Source: Sycobia sp. Sy_11
Lineage: Eukaryota; Arthropoda; Insecta; Hymenoptera; Epichrysomallidae
Assembly: GCA_018907035.1 (NCBI GenBank)
Contig: JACCIC010000021.1
Span: 4,206,001 to 4,270,000 of the forward strand
Direction of reading: 5' to 3'
DNA: 64,000 nucleotides
Under the pieces are notes generated by a model. The model ran no database searches, was not told where the DNA came from, and worked only from the letters and a program-made list of their open reading frames with translations. Shown here piece after piece: positions 27,308 to 40,099 of the stretch. The stretch's first letter is position 1, and the number at the start of each line of letters is the position of its first letter. The translations under genes and the position numbers were made by a program.

Positions 27308-28350
27308 AAGCGGGACAAAAGGAATTATTATACGAAGACGACGAGTCAACGATCGGTGTGCCCTCGATCGACACTCTCTGTCTTTCTCTTTCTCTCATAC
27401 GACGCTCTGCCTATATACATATAACTATCTCGTCATTGTTCTTTTTTTAGCTCTTTAAGTTTTAGCGCACGCATCGCAGCGACATTGTCTGGGACGCGTG
27501 GAGTTAAAGCGCGGGATGAGGAAGGTTGGACGCTTAACGTTCGATTTGCCAGCGTTCGAATTCCTGGACGATTGATGTATAAACTATGTACACTCGCGGT
27601 GTTATCGACGACGTGTTTTTTTTTTTTTTTTTTGTTCACGAAGTTGGTTTGTGTCATCTACATATAGAAGGCCGAACGGTATATGGAATAGAGCAGAATA
27701 AATTTCGTATATTTCTATCGCCGTCTTTTTTGGTTATTATCCAATATCCAACGTGTGTAGAGGCGTACAGGTGCCTTTCGTTGAAGCGTTACGTTAATTG
27801 GACGATTGTACATAAGTATTCGAAACGAATGCAAGCGTCTTTTATTTTTATTCGAAGTATGCGGTTTATAAACCATCTAGCAAATTAATATTATTTAATG
27901 ATAATCCGTATCAGAATCTATACTGTAAAACAATGTACAATCAAAATTAATTAGTAGTAAGTTTTATTTTTGGGCAAGTCTAATGTTTAAGGACGAAGCT
28001 GTCGCGATGTCTTCTATATTAATTAGTTAAACTTTTTATTTAAATTCGACTAAATTTAATAAATTTAATAAATTGAATCTGAATGATCCGACATAATTTT
28101 GATACTCCCCGCCTCACAAAGTTCCCTTCAATTTTTTTAAGAGAAGAATAATTTAAACGAGTGCTACCAAATATCTTTATTTATTTAGATAGTTCGTGGA
28201 AAAGTAATTCCTTCTTTATTAGCCTTTTTTTCTCAATTTCTTTGCCCTTCCAGCTGACGTATAATGAAAGTGACCTCTTCATCTTGCAAAGCATTACAAA
28301 TTAATCGGGCCAAATAAAACGCGCCAGTATGCAGGAAGGTTAGTGGGAGA
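27306..28350. other. Non-repetitive stretch
   Basis: An 18-T run lies near 27616-27633. The 100-codon frame at 27586-27888 starts just before it and is not recognised. AT-rich from 27880. Confidence 0.45.
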
Positions 28351-28353
<3 letters not shown>

Positions 28354-28387
<34 letters not shown>

Positions 28388-28829
28388 TGAGGAGGGAGCG
28401 AGAGAGTGGGAACGAGGGGGGCAGTGGTCGGAGAGAAGCGGCGAAACAGGAACAGGGGAGGGAACGAGAAAATGAGGGAGAGAAAGTGCGGCCGAAACCG
28501 CAGCTCCTAAACGCGCGGGCATACCTATAAGCAGCATCCTCTCCGTCGGACCATCCTGCCTCCTGCCCCCCCCCCCTTCCTCCGTCCGCTCCTCGCCCCG
28601 CTGTGCTGAAGCTAACGAGCCTGGCCGCCCGACGGCCGGTTCGCGGGTGGGCGGCGGCCGCCGCCACCGCCGACACTGCTGCTACTATATACTATACGCT
28701 CACCTGGACGGGATTCGCGGTCTCGCGGCGCGCGCGCGGTCCGTTGGCGCGGAATGCGGTCCCTCCACACTGCGGAACGAGCGCGCGCGCCTTCGCAAAA
28801 AGCGCGCGGCCGGGCCTCCTCCTTCTCCC

Positions 28830-28860
<31 letters not shown>

Positions 28861-29078
28861 TCGCTTATTATACCTATGTATACGTGTGTCTGTGGCGAGA
28901 TGCGCTTCTGGGGGTTGGGAAGGGAGGTGGAGAGGCGGACCGCGGGCCAAGAGAGATCGTCTCACTCTCTTTCTCTCTCTCTCTTCTCTCACTCTCTTTG
29001 GCCGCCTTTGATGTTTTGACCGAGATGCGAACGGGGGATGCTAGGGATAGGGTAAAGAAAGAGGGAAAGGGAGAGTGG

Positions 29079-29112
<34 letters not shown>

Positions 29113-29300
29113 AGGCACACGTAATTTAATTGGTAACGCCGCTTCGGCTCGCGCGCCGGGGCGTTTGCACTTTCTCGACCCGGCCCCCGGGTCTAGGCCG
29201 GTTTTTCTTATTTATGCAACCGCAGAGAGTGAGAGAAGGCACGAGCGAGTTTAAGAGAGCTCGCCAGTTTATTTCTCAGCACCCTCCCTCTCACTCACTC

Positions 29301-29333
<33 letters not shown>

Positions 29334-29400
29334 TTCTCTCTATTTGACTCTCTAGATAATTGGAAAGCACGCGAGCAGCCAACGATCGCCGATGCGTAGG
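28354..29400. other. GC-rich island with GA and CT arrays
   Basis: (GA)n at 28354-28384 and about 29079-29114, (CT)n-rich patches at about 28826-28861, 28962-28998 and 29309-29342, and CpG-rich unique sequence at 28540-28820. Frames up to 160 codons are repeat-driven. Confidence 0.5.
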
Positions 29401-30068
29401 ATTTTACGGAAAGTATACACGCGCGGCTTTGTTTCATTCTCAAAATTAGCAAATTCCAAGTATACGGATGTTTCGCGTAGACGGCAAAGTATCGAAACGA
29501 CGAGAGAACCGAACCAAAAGAGGAGGAGGACGGGGGGGGGAGGGAAGGGAGGGGAAACATTTCCACGGCAACTCTTGCCCCTCATGCATTAGTCGAGGGC
29601 GGTCGTGCGCGGTTCGACGTCGCCGCGCCGGCGCGCGCACGGGCTAATTTCGGCCCGGGCCGTATATGCGCGGGCGCGCTGTATCAACCCTAGGCTGGCC
29701 GACCGGGCGACCGACCGACGAAAAACCAAACCGCCCCTGTTTTGAATAAGTTGCAACACTTGCGTCTACCTCCGCCCCGGCTGAATAAGATGCAGATAAG
29801 AGACTACTCCTGCGTCCTGCCCCCCCCAGACCCCCTCGGCCTATCCCCCTTTTCTTCCGCGACGCGCCTTGCCCGCAATCTATCCGCCTGATAAAATCTC
29901 GGCTTTTCATCGCTTCGTCAGAGCGCGGCAAAAGACGCCTACTCTCCCCGACCCTGTTATGTATGGAGTGTATAGAAAAGCTTCACGCGTAATCGTTCTC
30001 GCTTCTTTTTTTTTTTTTTTTTGATTCTTTTTTGGCTCCTTTCTTCGCCTTCGACTCTTTTCTTCGGC

Positions 30069-30128
<60 letters not shown>

Positions 30129-30240
30129 GTCGGCGGTTGGTGCGGTGGGGCGGGAAGGGGGAGTCTCGAAAATGGAAAAAAAGTAGGTTGACGGTAACGA
30201 TCATGCGCGGACAGGTGCGCTGTTAAAGCGCGTTAAAATA
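29401..30240. other. GC-rich stretch ending in a (GA)n array
   Basis: CpG-dense at 29590-29740, a T run of about 17 at 30006-30022, and (GA)n at 30071-30125. No gene recognised. Confidence 0.5.
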
Positions 30241-31990
30241 TACAAAGGCGCGCGTGGCCGTTGCGAGTTTAATGGTCCCCGCGTCGCCAAGGTCGATTTA
30301 TTTTGCTTTTAGCGTTAAACATTGGGGATATCTGTATATATTGGCGAGTTGGGTGAGGGAGAGAGACAGAGGATTCTGAGAGTTTCGACGGATTTCTGAA
30401 TCGGGAACGAACGAGTGTGAGACACTCTTTAAACATTCGTATGAGTTTTCATTTTGAGAACTTAAATAGAAGTTCGCCAAGCCTTCAGTTGGCGATTTTC
30501 GAATTAATCACTCGCTTTATTTCAATAACATCTTATCTTCGATTGAACATTCGCTCGGAACTTTTGCACTTTTAAGCTCGATGAACGTAGTTAAATGATA
30601 TATGGTAGAAATATATATATACACGCTCACGCGTGCAAACCTAAAAATATTAAGAACTCCATATTTTCATCGATACTTATGCAGTCTGTAAAGCTATACT
30701 TGACATATTTATCTTTTATTATATGGTTTAACGTTAAAGAGCTCGGTCGTGTAATGGAAAAAAAAGGAAAAAAAGGAAAAAAAAAACAATAAAGTCGCAT
30801 TATATATAGCCCAAAACAAAGGGACACAAAGGAATCGGTTGCGCGCCCAACTGTATACAAAGCGTTGAAAGCGGCAGCTCTGTTTCAACAGCAATATCTC
30901 TATGGCAAACAATGAGTGTACTTCTTTTTACGAATTTCAGAAATTTACTTGTAGATTATACCATTTTAATTTACTTCGTACGGTATTTTCACCTTTCGTT
31001 ATTCGCATTTTATTTTAAGCACGAAAGAAAGGCGAATTGTCGATAAAAAAAAGGATAGTAATACATAAAATACGGCAGAATTTTTATATATCTAACTCCA
31101 GAGTCATTGAAATCGAATAATGATCAATTTTTTAGTTTTATTGTTGAAGTATTAATTGTAAAAATTAGTATGATGAATTGATTGTTTAATATTTTTTTCA
31201 AACATTATAAATACTAATATATAATCACAACCATGTTTAATTAGATAATTCTTAATGTTCTTAGCAGAATTAGAGAGTGGAATAAATAAATCAAAAATTT
31301 TGAATAAATACTTTTCGCTTTACCTCACCTGCTGGGATCAACGGTAGAACGACCTATTCCTAGAGCCACGGTAAAACCAAAAACGTAGCAATATTCAGTA
31401 AATGGAAATAACTTTTTTATTTGTGTAAAAGTAAAAAGAAGAAAATTAAAAAATGACCAAGTGTTCAATATGGTGATAAAAGTTTTTTGAAAAATTTACT
31501 ATTTTTTAAATTTATGACAATTTTGTTAGATTTAATTTCTATAATTTATAGAAATTCGTCAATTTCAAAGAGGCATAATATGAATGAAATATCTATTTAA
31601 AACTATCAGGATTGTAAAAACATCGATCGAAAGTTTAAAATCTGTCGCTTTATAATTGTATTATTATTTCAAGGATCTTCTGTTTCTATATATAAAACAA
31701 TTATACGAATATTTATCAAAAAAAATTGCGAACCATGTAATATCTATACATATATTAACCATGTTTAAAGTAATACTTTCAAAATGCTTTTTCTCAAAAC
31801 TTCAATCGGCCTTTTTATTGGTCTTGCATTATACACGGACACGGACTCTAGATTCTTTAAACATTTTTTTATCAAACTGAATCGAACCACCAGCGATGCC
31901 GGAATAACAATACGCAACCGAATTGTCGAACTCTTAGACGACTCGAATTTTATCTTGACCCGATCCGTATTTTCGACTTACGCATAGAGC
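30241..31990. other. AT-rich desert
   Basis: An A-rich stretch near 30757-30790 is followed by CAATAAAG. This could be a chance polyadenylation-like signal or a decayed retroposon tail. No protein or RNA gene seen. Confidence 0.45.
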
Positions 31991-32530
31991 AGAGGCGAAA
32001 AGAAGCCAGCGCGCATGGAATAACAATCAGCGTAGCCGCCGTCACGCTCCTCGGTCCTCTATTCGCAGCGCGATCGCCCAGCGTCCCGCGCATCCGTCGC
32101 CGACGGGTTGACGATGAAAGGGAACGAAAGAGCGAGGGGAAGAAGAACAATCCGTCCCTGGTACGAGGCGCGAATTTCTCCGGCTGGAGGGGCGGTTAAA
32201 GGAGCCGATCGACATTACCGAGCCGCGAGGTCGACGGTACCGCCGGACGCGCGGGGACGACGGAGGGGGGTGGGGGTTACGTCCCGCGGATCGCTATCGG
32301 CGCCGCCGTCGCCGCGGCCGTTATGAGAGCCCACGCGCCCGCGACGGGGACCGGAAGTAATCGCTTTGGCGCGGCGGCCGGCGCTTAGTATCTCGGCACG
32401 CGAGCGCCGGCCGCCCACGCGTCCTCCCCGCCGCTCGGGCCCCCATTGTCTTCGCGAGGAGGCGCGCTTGCCCCTGGTGTACCGAAAGCCGTAGAGTGGA
32501 TTCGCGCGATCATGACGCGTTCGCCATTAT
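31990..32530. other. CpG-rich island
   Basis: GC-rich and CpG-dense, with frames open on both strands and no recognisable domain. Ends near a short CT/GT-rich run at 32535-32575. Confidence 0.5.
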
Positions 32531-32619
32531 AAAGGTATCTCTCTCTGTCCCTCTCTGTCCCTCTTTATCTCTTCCTGCCTCGAAATTACGCTTCGCGATC
32601 TGGCGCCCATGATAATAGA

Positions 32620-32645
32620 TAGTGGGTGTGTATGTGTGTGCGTGC

Positions 32646-32709
<64 letters not shown>
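32620..32709. repeat. (GT)n microsatellite
   Basis: Imperfect at first (GTGCGTGC), then about 30 pure TG units at 32649-32709. Confidence 0.97.
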
Positions 32710-32711
<2 letters not shown>

Positions 32712-33406
32712 TAGAGAGCGAAAGAACGAGAAGAGCCGCAAAGATCGGCGACCGCGAGGCGAATCCGAGGCGAATGTAACTCACGAGAGCTTCCGATGCG
32801 TTCTGTCCGCTCTGTATTCAGAATCTGTAGACTTCTTATAGGTAATGGAACGTATTCACTGATCCCGTAGTAATTCAGTAGTAATTGCCGATTTTCAATG
32901 ATTCTCATTTCAAGCATATTATGTTTCTTATTATTCAGTACTTTTACTGCGTATAAACGACTGTAATAATGATGATAGATTTTCTCTTTGCAGTTTGCAA
33001 TAATCAGATATGCGTATTAGGACGTTTTCACGTGAGCGTCTGTTTGACCTTTTCAAGAAGACTTAAAATGTAAAAATAAGTTTTCTGATAAATAAAACCG
33101 AAACTTTTCGCGAAAAAAAGACCGTAATTGTTTAAATATTTGGCACATGAAAAATTATTCTGACATAAATTTTACGAATTTAATGCGAGTAACAAAAGTC
33201 AGCGAAAATAGCGCCGAGGGGAGAAAAAAATACATTTTCAAACATATACTTTTATACAGATTCTAGATAGCGCATACCCCGGACTCTGCAAAAATCCATT
33301 TCGCCGCGGCTCGAATATAATATAGAGCGAGCAAACTCGAGCCTATCTATGTGGATCATCGCTGGTGAAATAAAATAGACGAGCGAGAAAGATAGAGGTA
33401 GAGAGT

Positions 33407-33410
<4 letters not shown>
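32710..33410. other. AT-rich stretch, no gene seen
   Basis: Non-repetitive. Nothing recognised. Confidence 0.5.

Positions 33411-33481
<71 letters not shown>
33411..33481. repeat. (GA)n microsatellite, about 71 bases
   Basis: Uninterrupted GA units with strong triplex potential. Confidence 0.97.
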
Positions 33482-33483
<2 letters not shown>

Positions 33484-34250
33484 CCGACAATCGAAGGCAC
33501 TTTTCGTCTCTTCTCGCCCCGTTATCGCTCTACGTGTATCCGCAAAAGCAGAAAAAAATACAATTTTGCAATAATAGTTATGTGCTGTGTAGGTATATAT
33601 ATTAGAAAAAGGACATATTTTAGAGGAACGAATAAATTGTAATTTTACGATGGTGTCTAAAATGAATACGTATATCTATATATAGATAGAATTTTAAATT
33701 TAGCATTAGCCCTTTTTATGGCTCCCTCCTCCTCGTCCACCTCCCCCACCCCTGTAATAAGAAAAGTTGAGTTCAAGGTTCCATCAATATTAAATTTCTG
33801 ATCACGTTTTAAATTTCTATAAATATCGCGCGCCCTTACGCTCGCGCAAAACTCAGATTTATTATTAAGATTCAAAGGCGGCTGCAATGAATTATTACAG
33901 GCTGTCGAAGTCCTTACAGATTTATTTTATTGTATATCTATATATATACAAAAGTTTCGCAATAACTTTATATTGTAAACGGCGGATTTCCAAAGAGTCG
34001 CCCGGCTTCTCATTCCATAAATTTCTCATTTCGTTTTCAAATCGCCCAAAATTACGCGGTAATAAATGAATTCGTACGGATTTTCTCCATTCGCTGCGAC
34101 GTTTCGCAAGCAAGCCCGCGATCATATCCAAGACACATAGCCGCGAGCGAGTTTCTCTCAAAGGCCCCGCCCCTGCTTCGTAATGAACAGAGAATACCGC
34201 GCGTAAAACCGCGACTCGACTGCCTCGCGCAATGAGACGAGGTCAAAAAA
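33482..34250. other. AT-rich stretch with homeodomain-like motifs
   Basis: CCATAAATTT (near 34012) and GTAATAAATGAATTC (near 34060) recall homeodomain sites. No coding signal. Confidence 0.35.
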
Positions 34251-34800
34251 CCCAATGACGCCCCACTGCCCGTGATCGACGCCGCGCCATATCCACGTAT
34301 AATACCGCGGGAGGAAGTGCAGGACGAAAGACGCTGCTATAAATCTTGCCCACGGCCGTTCCGAGGGGACGCGCGCGCGCGCGCGCGCGGCATGCAAATT
34401 TCCAAAAAGAAAAGGATTTGTCCCCCTCCCCCCTCCACCCCGCCATCTCGCGCACTCCTACAGTCTCCCGGCGTAGTCGCGCCGATATCTTCTCCCCCGC
34501 CCCGCGGAGCACCTTCGCGCCGCGTCGTGCCGTACCGCGCGCGCCGTGAAACTCCCACGAGAAAGTCGCGACGGGGGAACGGAGGGTAGCGGAGGGGAGA
34601 CGCCACGCCGGTGAATCACGCGGGTTCCGGTCCGACCCACGCCGCTCGCCGTCGCGAGCCGCTGCGGCGGCGGCGGCGGGACGACCTACACGCGCCGCGC
34701 TACCACTCTCGGCGCTCGGCCGGCGCGACATATGTAGGCAGCGGAAGTGAACGGTCGGCGGAGGGGCGTGTGTGCGTCCTGTATATATATATATATAAAT
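34251..34800. other. CpG-rich island
   Basis: GC-rich with a (CG)n run at about 34371-34389 directly followed by an ATGCAAAT octamer (34392-34399), and GGC triplets near 34661-34680. Ends at a short TA run at 34782-34796. A minus-strand 162-codon frame has no known domain. Confidence 0.5.
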
Positions 34801-35932
34801 AGTAAGCCAACAGATAAGTGAGAGCTGAAAGACAGGGAGGGAGGGAGGAGAGATGTGGAACCTGCTGATTTTGTAAAATGTCGCGACGAGGGTGGGAGGA
34901 CAGAAAGGGGGAAGAGATTGGAGAGGTGACGATCTTTATTTATGAGCCGTTTCGCACTACCCGGCGGATTTTTTCGCCGGGATCACGCACGGCTTCGAAG
35001 ATTACACGCGGGCGCATCTGTACATATATATATATATATATAAGAAGAGCGTAGTTTTTACATCCATTTAATAAAATACCAAAGAAAACAAAAATAAAAT
35101 AAAATACTTTTCGAAATTCGCACTTGATTTACGGACTAATTTTATGCATTCGTTGGTTTACTTTTACTGTACGCAGACACACACATGTATATTCATATAT
35201 CGATGACGATATATCACGGAGCTGCATTAATAGTATATAACTTTTGTCCTTTAATTAAATATACGCGGTGCAATCAACACGAGCCAATTATCAGATACAC
35301 CTTGGCTATAATGAACCTTATTGCACAATAATTCAGAGGGCAACTTGGGTGCACGCCGGCACACGGATAATAATTTTAACAAATTCAATTTCGACCTCGA
35401 GCAAAGATAAATATAATATGGAGCACAATAAACAATTCTATCGGGCCCTGAAATCCAAGGTGGAATCTGCGGCGTTGGCGATATTTCACGTATAGGCCGG
35501 CGCGAGCGCGAGCGCGCGGCCTACGGTCGGGCAGGGCACCGCGTTTGCCAAACACAACTCGTCCGATTAAAAAGGATCGATATTAAAATAATATATAATT
35601 GAGCCGGCTCGGCTCGTCGAAGGCAGCGCCCGGGCATCCATATCTCAATGACTAATCAGCCATAAAATGATGTATATTATTACGGGCGCAGGAATTCCCT
35701 ACGTTTTTTCCCTCTGTCTCCCTCCCCTCTCCCCCCTCTCTCTCTTCGACCACTGGAATCCGTGTAATAAGGTGCCCAGCGATCCTTTTTATGCCCCCCT
35801 CTCTCTTCCATCCTATATCTCTCTCTGTCCCGCGTCCCTTTCACTTTTCGCGATGTATCCCTCTCCTCTCGCGGGAGTGGTCCTCCCTTCCCCTCCTCTC
35901 TTTATATCTTAACCGGCCGCACGCCTATAGAA

Positions 35933-35935
<3 letters not shown>
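34801..35935. other. Non-repetitive stretch, possibly regulatory
   Basis: Short TA run at 35023-35042. Between 35200 and 35500 it is unique-looking, with CTTTAATTAAAT, GCACAATAATTC and AATAATTTTAAC motifs. A 75-codon frame (35268-35495) matches nothing known. Pyrimidine-rich at 35700-35910. Confidence 0.35.
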
Positions 35936-35994
<59 letters not shown>

Positions 35995-36237
35995 TGCACA
36001 AGCAGATCACAGGGCCTCGCGATCGCGATGTGCAGAAAAAGTTGGTAGATGGGCAGGGGGAAGGGGCGATTTTCCCGCGCGACACGCGCGCCAGGAATTC
36101 TCACGCGGAAAGCCGTACGCGCTGTGAGGATATTGCAATTTGCAGCATGAAGACGGTCTACGTTCGGTGGTCTTCCATTGTTATTCTTTTTCCTTCGACA
36201 ATCGTAACGAGAACTTGGCTCGGTACGTTTATGTATG

Positions 36238-36291
<54 letters not shown>
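35936..36291. repeat. Two (TA)n arrays flanking a 250-base unique segment
   Basis: TA arrays at 35936-35991 and 36242-36291. Confidence 0.97.
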
Positions 36292-36295
<4 letters not shown>

Positions 36296-38203
36296 AAGTG
36301 TATGCACGACACCGTCGTGCCCCTTGTAAAAAAGGCGCTTGTTTTTGCTGCTATTGCGCGTTGTATATAAATATAATCCATAGGTACCCCGAGCTTTCGC
36401 GTATCCCGTGGGATCGTCCGACGGCACGCGGGTGTGCAGAAGTTTGAAAGTCCCCCCCTCCCCTGCGACCTCCGCCGCGGTTAATAAGTATTGGACATCG
36501 TTTAATTACGTTCCGCATGGTCGAAGGATACTTTTGCCCGGTTCTATCGTGTAAAAAGAACAGGGATTTTAACCCTGTTAAAGCGTTTAAAGGGAAGAAT
36601 TAAAAATGAAGCCGCGACTCGTGGGAAAGGAAAAAAAGTTAAATAACAATTGTTCGGCCTCGTATCGCGCGAATTAAAGCGTAATGCGAGTTTAAAAGCG
36701 GTGCGGTAAAAAGGTTACAACCCGTTGCGACAAGAAATCGGAGATTTGGTGTTCTCGCCATTATTAGGCCGACGCAATGGTATATTTGGACTCATCCGTA
36801 ATTCAGCAGCTGCGCGATCGTAACGTTACGATTAATTCCCACTCCGGTATTGCGGTCATACTATTAACCACTAGTACCTAATATTTCCGTTCATCTGAGC
36901 CTAAATGTATAGTGGCTAATTTTATCAGGAGATTAAGAACGAGATACTAGCAGTGATCGACGAGCGCTCGAAGATCGCAGCACAAACGCGCAAACAAGTA
37001 TTTCGTATCCGCATATTTGCGATCGTTGATTAATTAATGTCTATTTATTGTATATTCGAGTATTTCATCGTTATTATTACATTTATTTTTTTTACAAATC
37101 TTCATGCCTATTTACCTCTTGCGGTATAAGTGAGCGGTATAGCGGAGATCCATTGATCACATTGCAAAAAAATTTTTGAATTTTTACTCACGGATAAACA
37201 GCAACAATAATGTACAAGAAAAATAATGTACAAGGAAATATATATATATACGTTGATAACGGATGATTAACTTGAAGCATAGCTTGAATTTTTAAAGCCC
37301 GCACAGGACGTGCAATAAGAAAAAGGTCATATGCAAGCGTACGAATAAGTATTAATCTGACCCACATATAGAAGCAAAAGAAGGCTGAAAAAATCATTAG
37401 ATATTTTGTCATATTCGCTTTCTTAACGAAGAATCGTCGTAATGTAGCAGAATAACGATACTGTAACAGCAGACATCTTCGATTTTATCTAATGTCGATG
37501 GTCAAACATTGACGACTTTGAAAAATAGTTGCTCGAATTAAAGAAGAACTTGTGTCTATAAGTCCTCCCAAGGATTGTCCTAATTTTTCATAAGGCACAG
37601 CTAAATTGTGGTTCGTAAAAAGGCGTATTTCGATTTTCTTCAAAAAGCCGACGATGGTCATTTAGAAAAGTAACGCTAGTATTATGGGCATCGGTGTCGT
37701 TCGGCTAAACTTTACATATTACGAAATACTTACAAAATTCAGTTGATTCCAGAATATACGTCTAATAGCCGAATTACTATCCTCGTAACTTCATCATATT
37801 TATCCAACGCAGCATTACTCTCTGTACATTATACGTATCCACCTGTTTTTCCGTAATTCCGCTTACGCGGACGACGCGATATATCTCGTCGCTCGGGCGA
37901 AGTAATTGCAAGCCTCGCAAAGAGCCATTCGGGCATGGGTTGCCGAAAGTCCACGCTCGAATTAATTCCGAAGCTCGAGCTGGGGTGGAGGAGGCTGCAG
38001 AACCGACCATAATACCAATGCGCAAAACAATGAGGAGTATGTATTGTGTGATATATATATATGAGTGTGTGTATATCGAGATCATCGATGGACGACGCGC
38101 AATCAGGTGTGAAAGATATAGAGCGATTTCGTGAATCCTGGTGTATAAGCGGGTGTGATTCCTTATCGTGAGGAATCCGGCTCTCTGCACAGGCGCGCAT
38201 GGC

Positions 38204-38205
<2 letters not shown>
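36292..38205. other. Non-coding stretch, CpG-moderate then AT-rich
   Basis: A 7-bp inverted repeat AACAGGG/CCCTGTT with a 7-base loop lies at 36559-36579. TTTAATTACG, GGTTAATAAG and ACGATTAATTCC motifs lie within 36480-36840. No gene found. Confidence 0.4.

Positions 38206-38247
<42 letters not shown>
38206..38247. repeat. (TA)n microsatellite
   Basis: About 21 TA units. Confidence 0.96.
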
Positions 38248-38251
<4 letters not shown>

Positions 38252-38399
38252 ACGTTGTACCCGCAGCGTGGGGTGGCAAAACCTGACCCCACACACTGTC
38301 TCTCATCCGCACACCCGCAGGACGACTCGCGGCGCTTATCTCGTCTTTACGCTCTATTGCATTGTTGTCGCGCTCTTCTCTGTACGTCTGTTTCTTTCT

Positions 38400-38418
38400 C
38401 GCTCTCTGAGCCCCTCTC

Positions 38419-38463
<45 letters not shown>

Positions 38464-38579
38464 CTCCCGCGTCTGTTTGCCTCTATATATGTGTATATAT
38501 GTATGTACGTATGTATGTATGCGTAATGCCGACTGCAGGGCGGAACGTCAGTCTCATTTTTTTTCTTCCTCTTTTTTCC

Positions 38580-38625
<46 letters not shown>

Positions 38626-38866
38626 TTCCCGCTCTCTTTCCCCTGCCCAATGGTGCGCGCTAATAGGCAACTTAGCGCGCTCTGGTAGAAATAACAGTTT
38701 GAAGAAACGCATCGAGCACTGTATCAAGGTAGTGGGTGTTATAGGTAGACGGGGGCGGGAGGGATTATATATAGAAACGATAATTGTTATTTTAATTTCC
38801 CCTCGGCGGTGTAAGCACCGGGACGAAAATGGCTGAAAATGGATGTTTCGTTCGGTCCCGAGACCG

Positions 38867-38906
<40 letters not shown>
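38400..38906. repeat. (CT)n arrays followed by (GA)n
   Basis: CT arrays at about 38421-38460 and 38586-38617 and GA array at 38869-38906, in opposite strand orientation. Confidence 0.95.
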
Positions 38907-38909
<3 letters not shown>

Positions 38910-39985
38910 AGAATCCCCTTTGGAGTCTCCCGAAACGCGCGCTCAAGCCGTCGGGGAGTTTTCAATCTTCTTATCTTAATTAGGCTTGTTTATAGAGGCA
39001 CTTTATTTTCATTAATACGGCCCCGGATCTTGCAGCTAGAGCGAGTGGGAGGGACTGCAGCTAGTGGGAGGGACCGAGAGAATTTGATTCTTGTCCCCTC
39101 CCCCTCACTGCTCTCCACTGCTTACTCGTTTTCGGCCAGAGAACCTCTAATTACATTTTGAAGTTAGCGAACTGTTCATAGAGGTAAGAGCGTTTAGATA
39201 TCACATGTGGACCAGGTCAAATCCATGTCAACGTACACGATAGAGTATGATAAGACGAGATGGCAAATTTTATGCTTGATAAAAAGTTTCCCCGTTAATA
39301 ATTCAAAATTTTATTTAACTTAGTGTGAATGATGAAAACAAAAAAAAAAAAAAACGAACCGTCGGTTGAAAATTTTCACCGAGTCAGCGAGTTATGGAAT
39401 GTTTAAAACGACCGACAGTACGAATGAATCCAGCTTACTCGAGCTGAAAAACTGCGAAAATATATATGGGAAACTTTTCGGCTGTAACTTCTGTCCGGAA
39501 TCATCAGCTCTTTTAAACTGCTTGAAGTTTTCCCCGAGTATCAAATTCTCTACATACACAACCCCGTTGAAATTATCGAATCAAAAATTGCGCATTAAAT
39601 GAAATTATGTTGTTGGTTCAGTATGTTCGTGATCTCTATATGTTGCTCATGAAACTAATTTAATGTTAATCGAGTTTTTAGAGTAACTTTTTTTTTCATT
39701 TTTACCGGACTAGATCGAATAAGCAAACCGATTCTAAATATCAAAGTAGAAGCTTTTAATTGCATTCAAATACAATTTTCTAGATAAACAAATTACGTCA
39801 AATATTGTTAAAGATAAATTTTGTGTTAAAAATACAATATTTTCAATTAATATTATTCTTCCTATGCACAGAAATATAATTAAATATTACAAATATTACA
39901 CAAATTAACTGGAAGAACAATAAAAAAATAAATTTTCGATTAGTATAAATATATATATATATATGTATGTATATACACGAGGGTA
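38907..39985. other. Mixed stretch before the mariner element
   Basis: Contains a local tandem duplication at 39031-39074 (TGCAGCTAG...GTGGGAGGGAC, 25 then 19 bases) and a 16-A run near 39339-39354. A 78-codon frame at 39366-39602 is not recognised. Confidence 0.5.
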
Positions 39986-39989
39986 TATA

Positions 39990-40009
39990 CGAGTCAATAA
40001 GTACCCGTG
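39990..40009 (+). repeat. Left terminal inverted repeat of the mariner element
   Basis: CGAG followed by TCAATAAGTACCCGTG. It pairs with 40869-40894 except for a six-base block present only at the right. It would be the transposase binding and cleavage site at the 5' end. Confidence 0.85.
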
Positions 40010-40099
40010 TTTGAAGACAGAGGACGTTCCTGAGGGAACCTGGTGTTATTATCGTGTGCTGCCGTCTATCAAACGACGCCAAAACAAATTTCAGACTGA

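Noticed and set aside
38168..38836. 222-codon plus-strand open frame
   Set aside because: Spans one TA and two CT arrays. No recognisable protein segment.
39470..39520. Second hammerhead-like pair (CTGATGA and GAAA on the minus strand)
   Set aside because: The sequence between the two blocks cannot form stem II and no stem III is evident.
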